Origin: Bacteroidales bacterium UBA4459
GTDB lineage: Bacteria > Bacteroidota > Bacteroidia > Bacteroidales > F082
Direction: 5' to 3'
Length of the DNA: 7,552 nucleotides
NCBI GenBank assembly: GCA_002389465.1
Contig: DGOT01000251.1
Span: forward strand, 2,706 to 10,257
Part shown: in pieces, positions 1 to 6,789 of the stretch
Position numbering within the stretch: the first letter of the stretch is position 1
How the letters are laid out: every line of letters starts with the position of its first letter
Notes under the pieces: model-generated
The model's database searches: none
Seen by the model: only the letters and a program-made list of their open reading frames with translations
What the model was told of the DNA's origin: nothing
Made by a program: the position numbers and the translations under genes

Positions 1-1382
1 CCCTGGAGTTTATAAAATTCCTTCTGCGAGAAAAAATTGTTGGAGATAAACGAAGCTTCATTGTTTTGGTTGACGCCTTTCATGTTTTTAAAATACATCT
101 GCGTACTGTCCACGTTCCAGTACAAAGCCTCAGAGTAAATAAGCAATTGGTGGTATGTATCGATGAACGGAGGCATCTCTGTACCCACAGCGTCATTGTA
201 CAACATCATTTTGTTATCACCCGTAGTAAATCTCAAATGTATCTCCGGATGAAACAGCGAATCTTTCTCAAAATAAAACGATGCCCGGGCTCCTGTTGTT
301 TCTACCTTCTTATCTTCCAGCCAGAATTTTTCAGCCTTTACCCGTCCAAAGACTGTGTCGTTATGATAGAAAATCACCTCGGCATCAGCATCTGACTTCC
401 CCAAACCATAAAGCCGCAATCCCTGTAATTCAACACCACCCAAATAATCAATATCCGGGTAAATATTTTTCAGTTCAAAGTTGTCGAGATAAGCATCGAA
501 TCGCGGATAGGACGTTTTTGGTCCGGGAGGCCCTGCCTTTATTTTTTCAGTAAGCTTCCCTAACACAGGATGTTCGAAAAAACGTTTGTAATGCAAAATA
601 ACCGAGTCGGCCGTGTACGCATTTTTTTGCAGATCAATAGTATAATGACCGAAATCGGCAGAAATATTCCCACCGGCTTCATCGCCAAAGCGACTCCAGT
701 CGAGTATTCCTTCTTCCCCCTGCCACGCCTTTGATGCGTAGTTGAAAAACCCGCTCGTTCCGACAATGACCGAGCTGTCTTTTTTTGAGGCACATACAAG
801 GTCAAGTTGTTTAAACCGGATGATAAGTGTGGTATCCAGATCAAACGTGAAATCCGCCCTGCGGTAATACCACGAAAAAGCGCCCCTGGCGTGCAGTTTC
901 TGCTCTTCGAAGAAAACACGTGTGAAGTCAAGCAACTTTCCGAAAGGCGCCGATTGTTTTACCGTTAACAATTCTTCGGCATACACATGCCAGGCAATAA
1001 CAGCATCGGAGGATAGCCGCGACTCTCCCAATACGGTCAGGGCGTAAATATATTTATACAAATACGGAAATGCCTTCATCTTCCGGGCACGCATGATTTC
1101 AACCAGTTTTCTGACCTCCGCTCTGTCCTCCACAGAAAATCTGTCAACACTCCAGGAAGGGAAAAACCTGTCCAGAAGAGCTTCCGCTTTCTTTTTATTG
1201 ATATCCGACGGGGTGTTCAGCAAAATTGCCGACACCTGATAAAAAAACTCCTGGTTATCGGTCGATAAGGGCTCCTGGTCCTGGGCTTCAACAACATTTT
1301 GCATTGCCGGCAAAGTGAATATCAACAGCATCACCATGTTTCTCAGCAGTAAAAAAAACTTTTGCAAACGTGTTCCTCTCAT
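1..1382 (-). CDS. Large exported protein of unknown function (3' end beyond window)
   Basis: A single reading frame runs from ATG at 1382 to the window edge with no stop (460 full codons), so the C-terminus is missing. I translated it line by line and found no frameshift. Residues 1-33 look like a signal peptide: basic start (R2, R5, K8), hydrophobic core around 9-24, and a cleavage-like site before Q34. Residues about 35-160 are rich in Lys, Glu, Leu and aromatic residues and look helical. From about 170 onward the sequence alternates hydrophobic and polar residues with many Gly, Asp and aromatics, as in a long beta-rich periplasmic or outer-membrane protein. The start lies 12 nt after the prmA stop, so it is probably co-transcribed. 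The pattern reminds me of a family of very large (over 1000 residues) uncharacterised Bacteroidota exported proteins, but this is memory only. The function is not recognised. The gene is sure; everything about its role is open. Confidence 0.85.
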   Translation of the reverse strand, partial: MRGTRLQKFFLLLRNMVMLLIFTLPAMQNVVEAQDQEPLSTDNQEFFYQVSAILLNTPSDINKKKAEALLDRFFPSWSVDRFSVEDRAEVRKLVEIMRARKMKAFPYLYKYIYALTVLGESRLSSDAVIAWHVYAEELLTVKQSAPFGKLLDFTRVFFEEQKLHARGAFSWYYRRADFTFDLDTTLIIRFKQLDLVCASKKDSSVIVGTSGFFNYASKAWQGEEGILDWSRFGDEAGGNISADFGHYTIDLQKNAYTADSVILHYKRFFEHPVLGKLTEKIKAGPPGPKTSYPRFDAYLDNFELKNIYPDIDYLGGVELQGLRLYGLGKSDADAEVIFYHNDTVFGRVKAEKFWLEDKKVETTGARASFYFEKDSLFHPEIHLRFTTGDNKMMLYNDAVGTEMPPFIDTYHQLLIYSEALYWNVDSTQMYFKNMKGVNQNNEASFISNNFFSQKEFYKLQ

Positions 1383-1394
1383 CCGGTTAACCAG

Positions 1395-2219
1395 TTACTT
1401 TTTAATAAACGTGGCAGCTACCCAATTGTTTTTAGTTTTATGAAAAGAGTAGGCTAATCCATTTACCTCCGCCTTATTATGAATGTCTTCCAGGTCATTT
1501 TCGTAAAATCCACTGAAAATAATGCGCCCTCCTTTCTCCAGCACACGGGCATAAGCAGGAATGGTTTCCAGAAGCACATTTTTATTGATATTGGCAAGTA
1601 TCAACCCAAAGGTCTCTTCACCCAACAGATGCTCATCCCCCAATGCCACAGTTATATTGTCAATATTATTCAGCCCACAATTTTCGAGGGTATTGGTATA
1701 GGCCCATTCGTCGTTATCAATAGCTGTAATATGCGCCGCACCTTTCATGGAAGCCAGGATGGCCAAAACTCCCGTGCCACATCCCATATCAAGTACCTTT
1801 TTTCCCCGGACGTCTTCATCCAGCAGCATATCAATAATCAGTGCCGTTGTTTCGTGGTGTGCCGTGCCAAACGACATTTTTGGCTGAATGACAATATCGT
1901 AGGCCAGTTCGTTATTCGCCGGATGGAACGGAGCTCTGATTCCACAATTGCGGATGCATACCGGCTCGTAATTACTTTCCCATACAGCGTTCCAGTTTTG
2001 CTCTTTAATTGAATTGACGGTTATTACTTCAAGATGTTCCCGCAGATAATCACTCTCTTTTAGCAGCTGATCCGAAAAATCTTTTTCCGGAATATAGGCC
2101 AGCAGACGATCCTCTTCTTCCGTAAAGCTTTCAAAGCCAAGCGCCGCTAACTCGGCGATCAATATCTCAAGCTCTTCGGTGTCAACAGGTTTTTTACAAA
2201 TTAGTTCCGTGTAATTCAT
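1395..2219 (-). CDS. prmA: Ribosomal protein L11 methyltransferase
   Basis: The product is a 274-residue cytoplasmic SAM-dependent methyltransferase that, by family, trimethylates amino groups of ribosomal protein L11. Residues 1-70 form the small N-terminal substrate-recognition domain. The linker motif QNWNAVWESNYEP is at 74-86. The family signature before the Rossmann fold reads MSFGTAHHETT at 115-125, with Ala120 where many homologues have Gly. SAM motif I is VLDMGCGTG at 142-150, the acidic strand-2 end is AIDND at 166-170, and the catalytic-side ANIN motif is at 209-212. The length is slightly below the roughly 290 of E. coli PrmA, as usual for the short Bacteroidota form. The start codon sits 5 nt after the tpiA stop, indicating co-transcription and probable coupling. 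No other frame competes; the long open frame on the opposite strand is a shadow. Confidence 0.96.
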   Translation of the reverse strand: MNYTELICKKPVDTEELEILIAELAALGFESFTEEEDRLLAYIPEKDFSDQLLKESDYLREHLEVITVNSIKEQNWNAVWESNYEPVCIRNCGIRAPFHPANNELAYDIVIQPKMSFGTAHHETTALIIDMLLDEDVRGKKVLDMGCGTGVLAILASMKGAAHITAIDNDEWAYTNTLENCGLNNIDNITVALGDEHLLGEETFGLILANINKNVLLETIPAYARVLEKGGRIIFSGFYENDLEDIHNKAEVNGLAYSFHKTKNNWVAATFIKK

Positions 2220-2224
2220 AGCTA

Positions 2225-2980
2225 CTAAAAACTATTGGCTATCGTTAAGAAATCTTCGGCCTTCAGCGAAGCCCCCCCGATCAAACCTCCATCGACATCT
2301 GCCTGGGAAAACAGTTCCTTTGCATTGGCAGCGTTGCAACTTCCGCCGTAAAGAATAGTCGTACTTTCTGCTGCTTCTTCACCGTATTTATTTTTGATCA
2401 CCTTTCTGATGAATGCATGCATCTCCTGCGCCTGTGCCGGAGTAGCCGTAACGCCGGTACCGATGGCCCATACCGGTTCGTATGCCAGTACAATGTTGGA
2501 AAATTCATCTTCCGACAAATGGAACAAGCTTTCTTTAATCTGTTGTTCGACAATATCAAAATGAATGTTTTTTTCTCTTTCTTCCAGCACTTCGCCACAG
2601 CAATAAATCGTGATGATCTCATGGTCCAGCAATCTGTTTACTTTGTTGGCCAGCATGTAATTGTCTTCGTGAAAATATTTTCGACGTTCACTATGTCCGA
2701 CAATACAAAAATCTACATCCACCGAGTTGAGCATCGCCGCCGACACCTCGCCTGTATAAGCACCTTCATCGTGTTCGCTCACATTCTGCGCCCCCACAAA
2801 AAAGTCCGATTCATCGGCATAATCCGAAGCCATTTCAAGATACAGGGCTGGCGGACAGAGCACTACCTCACATTTTAATTGTTTGTCTTCCATCTCCGAA
2901 GCAATGGCTCCAATCAGCTCTTCCGCTTCGGCGAAATTTTTGTTCATCTTCCAGTTTCCTGCTACTATTTGTGTTCTCAT
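2225..2980 (-). CDS. tpiA: Triosephosphate isomerase
   Basis: This cytoplasmic glycolytic and gluconeogenic enzyme interconverts dihydroxyacetone phosphate and glyceraldehyde 3-phosphate. The 251-residue product is the usual length for the family. The active-site residues are all visible: Asn9 and Lys11 in AGNWKMN (7-13), His96 in CIVGHSERR (92-100), Glu168 at the head of the flexible loop AYEPVWAIGTG (166-176), and the phosphate-binding YGGS (211-214) and GGLIGGASL (231-239). The frame is open further upstream to an ATG at 3046, but I chose the ATG at 2980. The family begins directly with the strand leading into AGNWKMN, and the extra 22 residues would cover a promoter-like element. The gene follows the lone permease after a 97-nt gap and is followed 5 nt later by prmA, so it may be read both from the upstream cluster and from its own promoter. 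Confidence 0.97.
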   Translation of the reverse strand: MRTQIVAGNWKMNKNFAEAEELIGAIASEMEDKQLKCEVVLCPPALYLEMASDYADESDFFVGAQNVSEHDEGAYTGEVSAAMLNSVDVDFCIVGHSERRKYFHEDNYMLANKVNRLLDHEIITIYCCGEVLEEREKNIHFDIVEQQIKESLFHLSEDEFSNIVLAYEPVWAIGTGVTATPAQAQEMHAFIRKVIKNKYGEEAAESTTILYGGSCNAANAKELFSQADVDGGLIGGASLKAEDFLTIANSF

Positions 2981-3009
2981 CTTCAAAAATTTATGTTTAG
3001 AAAGAAATT

Positions 3010-3039
3010 CAAAAATAAAGATATATTCTGTACGGTGAA
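3010..3039 (-). promoter_or_regulatory. Candidate Bacteroidota-type promoter for tpiA-prmA
   Basis: On the minus strand TATTTTTG (3017-3010) matches the Bacteroidota -7 consensus TAnnTTTG exactly. Exactly 19 nt upstream is TTC (3039-3037), one base off the -33 element TTG. The predicted transcript start, near 3004, would give a leader of about 25 nt before the tpiA ATG. The site lies in the only roomy gap of the cluster. This is a sequence match only, and AT-rich DNA can produce such matches by chance. Confidence 0.4.
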
Positions 3040-3071
3040 CGCCCATTTACCACCATTGTGCCGAGACCATT

Positions 3072-4151
3072 TTACGACAAGCGCACCCGCGGGTCAAGTA
3101 CGGTGTACAACAGGTCAACCAGAATGTTCACCACGATCAGTATGACAGAGATAAACAATACAGAACCCATGATCACGGGCAGGTCGTACTGGTCAAGGGC
3201 ATCAACAATCACGACCCCAATCCCTTTCCAGTCGAACACATACTCCACAAACACGGCTCCAGCCATCAGGGAAGCAAACCAGCCTGTAATGGCCGTAAGT
3301 ACAGGGTTCAAGGCATTTTTCAGTGCATGTTTCATGATTACTTTTCTCTTGCTTAATCCTTTGGCATAAGCCGTGCGGATGTAATCCTGCGACAGCACAT
3401 CCAGCAACGAGCTGCGCGTGAGGCTCACCACAATTGCCAACGGCCTGATGCCGAGCGTGACAGCGGGAAGGATCAGATTTTTCAGGTTCAGATAAACCTC
3501 TCCCGTGTAATCGTCCACCGAATACAAACTCCCGAACATTTCCAAACCCGTATAATCGGCCAGCACGAAAGCAAAAAGCCAGGCAATGATAATGGCGGCA
3601 AAAAAAGATGGAACAGACATGCCCAGTGAAGAAAAGATGAGCAGAACCCTGTCGAGCCAACTGTCTTTATACAGCGCAGCAAAAACGCCCAGAAAAACAC
3701 CGATCAACATAGCAATGACAATGGATGCCGTTGCTAATACCAGCGTTTTCGGAAAAGCTTCACCAATAATACTGGTCACGTCGCGTTTGCTTTGGTACGA
3801 CTTTCTCAGATACGGTTCTTTAAACACCACCGCTGTGCTGCCCAGTTGAAACAGGGTGGCCGCATGCCCATATTTTTCAGGGTTCAGATACCAGAAACTG
3901 TTTTTATCTGTCGTATTATGAAAAGATACGAACGAGATATCATTTAAGAAATTAAGGTACTGTACGGTCAATGGTTTGTCCAGCCCCAGGTCTTTTTTAA
4001 TAGCTTCTATCGATGACACATCGGAGCGCTGTCCCATCAGCATCTGCGCCGGATCACCTGGAAGGATATTGAATAAAAAGAATACAACAGTGATCACTCC
4101 CCACAAAACGAGGATTCCATACAACAGCCGTTTTATAATGAACCGGATCAT
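3072..4151 (-). CDS. ABC transporter permease, OppB/DppB type, without partners
   Basis: This is a 359-residue inner-membrane permease of the binding-protein-dependent peptide/nickel (OppB/DppB) family. The N-terminus (MIRFIIKRLLYGILVLWG) and the PGDP motif at 31-34 are classic for OppB. Further membrane segments lie near 135-160, 166-198, 224-248, 286-306 and 327-350. The EAA-type cytoplasmic loop that contacts the ATPase runs from DYIRTAYAKGLSKRKV to about 283. The product ends in LDPRVRLS, as OppB proteins do. It is longer than E. coli OppB (306 residues): extra residues sit in the first periplasmic loop (about 75-125) and near 203-222. The start overlaps the stop of the upstream gene as ATGA, implying coupled translation. 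No OppC-type permease, ATPase or binding protein is in the window, so the substrate cannot be named. The assignment to the family is firm; substrate and partners are unknown. Confidence 0.93.
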   Translation of the reverse strand: MIRFIIKRLLYGILVLWGVITVVFFLFNILPGDPAQMLMGQRSDVSSIEAIKKDLGLDKPLTVQYLNFLNDISFVSFHNTTDKNSFWYLNPEKYGHAATLFQLGSTAVVFKEPYLRKSYQSKRDVTSIIGEAFPKTLVLATASIVIAMLIGVFLGVFAALYKDSWLDRVLLIFSSLGMSVPSFFAAIIIAWLFAFVLADYTGLEMFGSLYSVDDYTGEVYLNLKNLILPAVTLGIRPLAIVVSLTRSSLLDVLSQDYIRTAYAKGLSKRKVIMKHALKNALNPVLTAITGWFASLMAGAVFVEYVFDWKGIGVVIVDALDQYDLPVIMGSVLFISVILIVVNILVDLLYTVLDPRVRLS

Positions 4152-5290
4152 TCTGACAATGCTTCCACTAGTACATTTTTCACTTCTTTTTTGTCCGGGA
4201 AGTCATTGAAGTGCCACTTTTTCAATACAGTGCCGTCGTGCAACAACATCAGGCCCGGATTGGAACGTATCATCGCTTTTAACTCAATATCATCGGCATA
4301 ATAAACTTCATAATCGATAGAATACACCTGTTTATATTTTTCTACTAGTTCCTTAGCAGAACTGCTTAGTAAGACAAATGATATATCGTCATTATCCAGC
4401 GAGTGATATAACTCCGATGCTTTTATCATCCCACCTCCATTCGCTTGTTCCAGGTCATACGTAGTTAGCACAAGCTGATAATCGGGATTTTCTATAATAC
4501 TTTGTGTTACATCATTTCCTTCTTCGTCTTCGATAAATAAAGTGTGCTTCCGAACCACGCCTGATTCGTCAAACCTCTGGTCCACAAACTCCCACTTTTT
4601 CAGCCAGATCGTATCGTTCCACGGGTAGTCCGGCGACAAGAACTCTTTTAGCTCTCCGGTTTCCTTGCTCCGGTAAGTAACATAAGTTTTCACATTTTCC
4701 TCGCCGGAGTTCTTCATGTTACTTCCCACTTTCCAGTCGCGAAAATCAAGCACAGGTAAATGGTTGTAATTGTAAAAAACAAACCACACAGATCCGCATG
4801 CCAGAAGGAACAGAAGAACGGTTTGGAGCCAGCCGGGCATTTTTACCGTTGTCTTCTTTTGCCAAAAGAATACAATGAACGCCAAGGTAACGAGTACGAT
4901 ATTTTTGTAAAATGTTACCCAATTGGACAGTTTTACAGCATCACCAAAGCAGCCGCAATCAGGTACGAGGTTATACCGTGCATCAAAATAAGTAACCACG
5001 GTGAAGAATAGCATAATCAGTAGAACGCCCCAGGCAACCAGTTTTTTTTGCAACTTGAGAAGTAAGGCCACTCCGATCAGAAACTCGACGGTAATAAGCA
5101 AAACTGTGAGTGTAAATGCCAGAGGATAAAGCCACTCCATACCGTAAGCAATCAGGTAATCTTCAACCCGGTAAGCAGTTCCCAACGGATCGACACCTTT
5201 TCCGAAAGAGGAAAAGATAAAAACCAGGCCGAGTACCATCCTGACGATCTTAATAAACACAGGTTCTTTTACTGCTTCTTGCTTATTCAT
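4148..5290 (-). CDS. BT_3928-type membrane protein: DoxX/MauE-like redox domain fused to a thioredoxin-like domain
   Basis: The 380-residue product has two parts. Residues 1-175 hold about five membrane segments (near 12-30, 54-79, 84-103, 126-143 and 155-174), with a DoxX-like first helix (GLVFIFSSFGKGVDPLG). A cysteine pair in PDCGCFGD (110-117) precedes the fourth segment, the hallmark of MauE/DoxX-type proteins thought to handle disulfides. Residues 180-380 are soluble and end in a region resembling a thioredoxin fold (strand QLVLTTYDL at 272-280, strand SFVLLSS at 304-310, then NPGLMLLHDGTVLKKW at 344-359), without a CxxC motif. The name follows the Bacteroidota family called after BT_3928, whose reaction is not established as far as I know. 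The start overlaps the DUF1599 stop by 8 nt, and the stop overlaps the permease start by 4 nt. I infer a role in cell-envelope thiol chemistry; substrate unknown. Confidence 0.88.
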   Translation of the reverse strand: MNKQEAVKEPVFIKIVRMVLGLVFIFSSFGKGVDPLGTAYRVEDYLIAYGMEWLYPLAFTLTVLLITVEFLIGVALLLKLQKKLVAWGVLLIMLFFTVVTYFDARYNLVPDCGCFGDAVKLSNWVTFYKNIVLVTLAFIVFFWQKKTTVKMPGWLQTVLLFLLACGSVWFVFYNYNHLPVLDFRDWKVGSNMKNSGEENVKTYVTYRSKETGELKEFLSPDYPWNDTIWLKKWEFVDQRFDESGVVRKHTLFIEDEEGNDVTQSIIENPDYQLVLTTYDLEQANGGGMIKASELYHSLDNDDISFVLLSSSAKELVEKYKQVYSIDYEVYYADDIELKAMIRSNPGLMLLHDGTVLKKWHFNDFPDKKEVKNVLVEALSE

Positions 5291-5837
5291 TTTCTTTTTC
5301 GATGATTAGTTTAATCAGGGCAAATACAGCATAATTGATGATATCAAAATAATTGGCTTCCAGGCCTTCCGAAACAACTGTTTTCCCTTCGTTTTCTTCA
5401 ATCTGCTTGATGCGTAACAGCTTCATCAGGATGATATCATCCAGCGAAGACACCCGCATATTCCGCCAGGCTTCATCGTAATCGTGGTTCTTATTCATCA
5501 TCAGATCACATGCTTCGATCAGGTACCTCAAGTAGAGTTGCAAGGCTGTTTCATTCTCCATATCTGCTTCTTCAGCCACGCCTAACTCCAATTGTATAAG
5601 TGCCATAGCCGAATAATTTACGATACCTATAAACTCCGGCACAATGCCTTCATTCACTTTACGCTCACCTTTCTTCTGCAAGCTCCTGATGCGGTTGGCT
5701 TTGATGTATATCTGATCCGTCAGGCTGGGTACTCTAAGTATCCGCCAGGCAGAACCATAATCTTTCTGTTTGTTCTCAAAAACCTGCTGGCAGTGTCTGA
5801 TTACTTCGTCGAATTGCTTTTTCGTATGCTGACTCAT
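5283..5837 (-). CDS. DUF1599 (Nmad1-like) protein with two tandem domain copies
   Basis: The product has 184 residues and no membrane segment or signal peptide, so it is cytoplasmic. It consists of two related halves. The first has KQKDYGSAWRILRVPSL at 23-39 and NYSAMALIQL at 74-83. The second has KNHDYDEAWRNMRVSSL at 116-132 and NYAVFALIKL at 168-177. Shared residues include K..DY..AWR..RV.SL.D.I..K..RI, an acidic-glycine stretch (NEGI / SEGL), and the NY..(M/F)ALI.L helix, at an offset of 93-94 residues. This matches my memory of the DUF1599 family, which has been linked by genome context to nucleotide modification, but no reaction is established. It is the first gene of the leftward cluster, diverges from folP across 43 nt, and overlaps the next gene by 8 nt (ATGAATAA). 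The family call is good; the function is unknown. Confidence 0.88.
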   Translation of the reverse strand: MSQHTKKQFDEVIRHCQQVFENKQKDYGSAWRILRVPSLTDQIYIKANRIRSLQKKGERKVNEGIVPEFIGIVNYSAMALIQLELGVAEEADMENETALQLYLRYLIEACDLMMNKNHDYDEAWRNMRVSSLDDIILMKLLRIKQIEENEGKTVVSEGLEANYFDIINYAVFALIKLIIEKENE

Positions 5838-5847
5838 GCTTAATTTG

Positions 5848-5855
5848 TAACTTTG
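5848..5855 (+). promoter_or_regulatory. Candidate -7 element for folP
   Basis: TAACTTTG at 5848-5855 matches the Bacteroidota -7 consensus TAnnTTTG exactly, within the 43-nt gap between the divergent DUF1599 and folP starts. The predicted transcript would have a leader of about 20 nt. No TTG lies at the expected distance upstream (about 5824-5829), so the match is half complete. I found no equally good element for the leftward cluster in this gap. Its promoter may lie inside the folP start, where TATCTTTA (5896-5889, minus) has one mismatch. Confidence 0.4.
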
Positions 5856-5880
5856 TTTTGCCTTTCAAATAACGGCTAAA

Positions 5881-6756
5881 ATGAGCGATAAAGATACATC
5901 TTTTACAAAAAAAATAAGACCCATCGCATGTGGAAATAAAATCCTTGATTTTTCTACTCCGAAAATCATGGGTGTGCTGAACCTGACGCCTGATTCGTTT
6001 TACGATGGCGGCAAGTTCCATCAGGAAAGGATAAGGAAAGAGCAAACGGAAAAAATGTTGCACGAAGGAGCCGATATCATTGACATCGGAGCTGTTTCAT
6101 CAAGGCCGGGAGCTGAATTGATTGAGGAACAGGAAGAGCAGAAAAGAATCATTCGACCGCTGCAGCGACTGGTTGCCGAGTTTCCGGAAGCAATTTTTTC
6201 GATCGACACGTTCAGGGCATCAGTAGCACGCGCGTGCATTGACAGCGGAGCCCACATCATCAACGATGTTTCGGGTGGTGCTTTTGATGAAAACATGTAC
6301 GCCACAGTAGCTGAACTCCATGTTCCATACATACTGATGCACATGTACGGAACACCGGAAAATATGCAGCAATCACCGATCACAGAAAATATTACAGAGG
6401 TAATCCGACAGTATTTTACCGAAAAAGTAAGCACTTTAAGAAATGCCGGTGTGGAAGACATCATCCTCGATCCTGGTTTCGGATTCGGAAAAACACTGAA
6501 ATGCAATTATGCGATACTGAGAAATCTGGAAGAGCAACGCATGGACAACTTGCCTTTACTTGCAGGTGTTTCAAGAAAGTCTATGATCAATAAAGTGATC
6601 AACACCAAGCCCTCGGAAGCATTGAACGGCACTACTGTGCTGAACACCATTGCTCTACTGAAGGGTGCCAATATCCTCCGCGTCCACGATGTGAAAGAAG
6701 CCAGAGAGGCTATAGACATCGTACGGTTTGCCAGAGAATTGGGGGAATGTGAATAG
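5881..6756 (+). CDS. folP: Dihydropteroate synthase
   Basis: This cytoplasmic enzyme of folate synthesis joins p-aminobenzoate to 6-hydroxymethyl-dihydropterin diphosphate and is the target of sulfonamides. The 291-residue TIM-barrel protein shows every family motif: loop 1 MGVLNLTPDSFYDGG (30-44), loop 2 IDIGAVSSRPGA (67-78), SIDTF with Asp109 (107-111), NDVSGG with Asn128 (128-133), MHMYGTPENMQ (153-163), LDPGFGFGKT with Asp197 (196-205), GVSRKSM with Lys233 (229-235), and RVHDV with Arg267 and His269 (267-271). Loop 2 reads SSRPGA where many bacteria have STRPGA. The start at 5881 is preceded by an A-rich stretch, not a Shine-Dalgarno sequence, as is usual in this phylum. It is the only rightward housekeeping gene here. 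In many Bacteroidota the diadenylate cyclase gene follows folP, but here no gene follows in that position. Confidence 0.97.
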   Translation: MSDKDTSFTKKIRPIACGNKILDFSTPKIMGVLNLTPDSFYDGGKFHQERIRKEQTEKMLHEGADIIDIGAVSSRPGAELIEEQEEQKRIIRPLQRLVAEFPEAIFSIDTFRASVARACIDSGAHIINDVSGGAFDENMYATVAELHVPYILMHMYGTPENMQQSPITENITEVIRQYFTEKVSTLRNAGVEDIILDPGFGFGKTLKCNYAILRNLEEQRMDNLPLLAGVSRKSMINKVINTKPSEALNGTTVLNTIALLKGANILRVHDVKEAREAIDIVRFARELGECE

Positions 6757-6789
6757 TTTGAAGTTTAAAGTCTAAAGTTTGAAGTTTTT
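6755..6789 (+). repeat. Heptanucleotide tandem repeat, five units
   Basis: Five 7-base units follow one another: AGTTTGA, AGTTTAA, AGTCTAA, AGTTTGA and AGTTTTT. The consensus is AGTTTRA, and units 1 and 4 are identical. The array begins inside the folP stop codon (TAG at 6754-6756) and ends in a T-tract. The units are direct repeats. The only self-pairing I see is a weak TTTA/TAAA stem, so I do not call it a terminator, although the A+T-rich repeat and T-tract could help end the folP transcript. Confidence 0.75.

Noticed and set aside
560..931. Minus-strand open frame of 123 codons
   Set aside because: It lies in another frame inside the long exported-protein gene (1-1382), whose frame is open throughout and has a signal peptide. 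The 123-codon product looks like no protein family.
1479..2012. Plus-strand open frame of 177 codons
   Set aside because: Antisense to prmA, whose motifs are complete; the product has low-complexity, unnatural composition. Shadow frame.
2981..3046. 22-residue N-terminal extension of TpiA from an upstream ATG
   Set aside because: The TpiA family starts just before AGNWKMN, the extra residues resemble translated promoter DNA, and a -7 element falls inside them.
6021..6506. Minus-strand open frame of 161 codons
   Set aside because: Antisense to folP; rich in Ser, Ala and Met as expected from the reverse of a conserved gene. Shadow frame.
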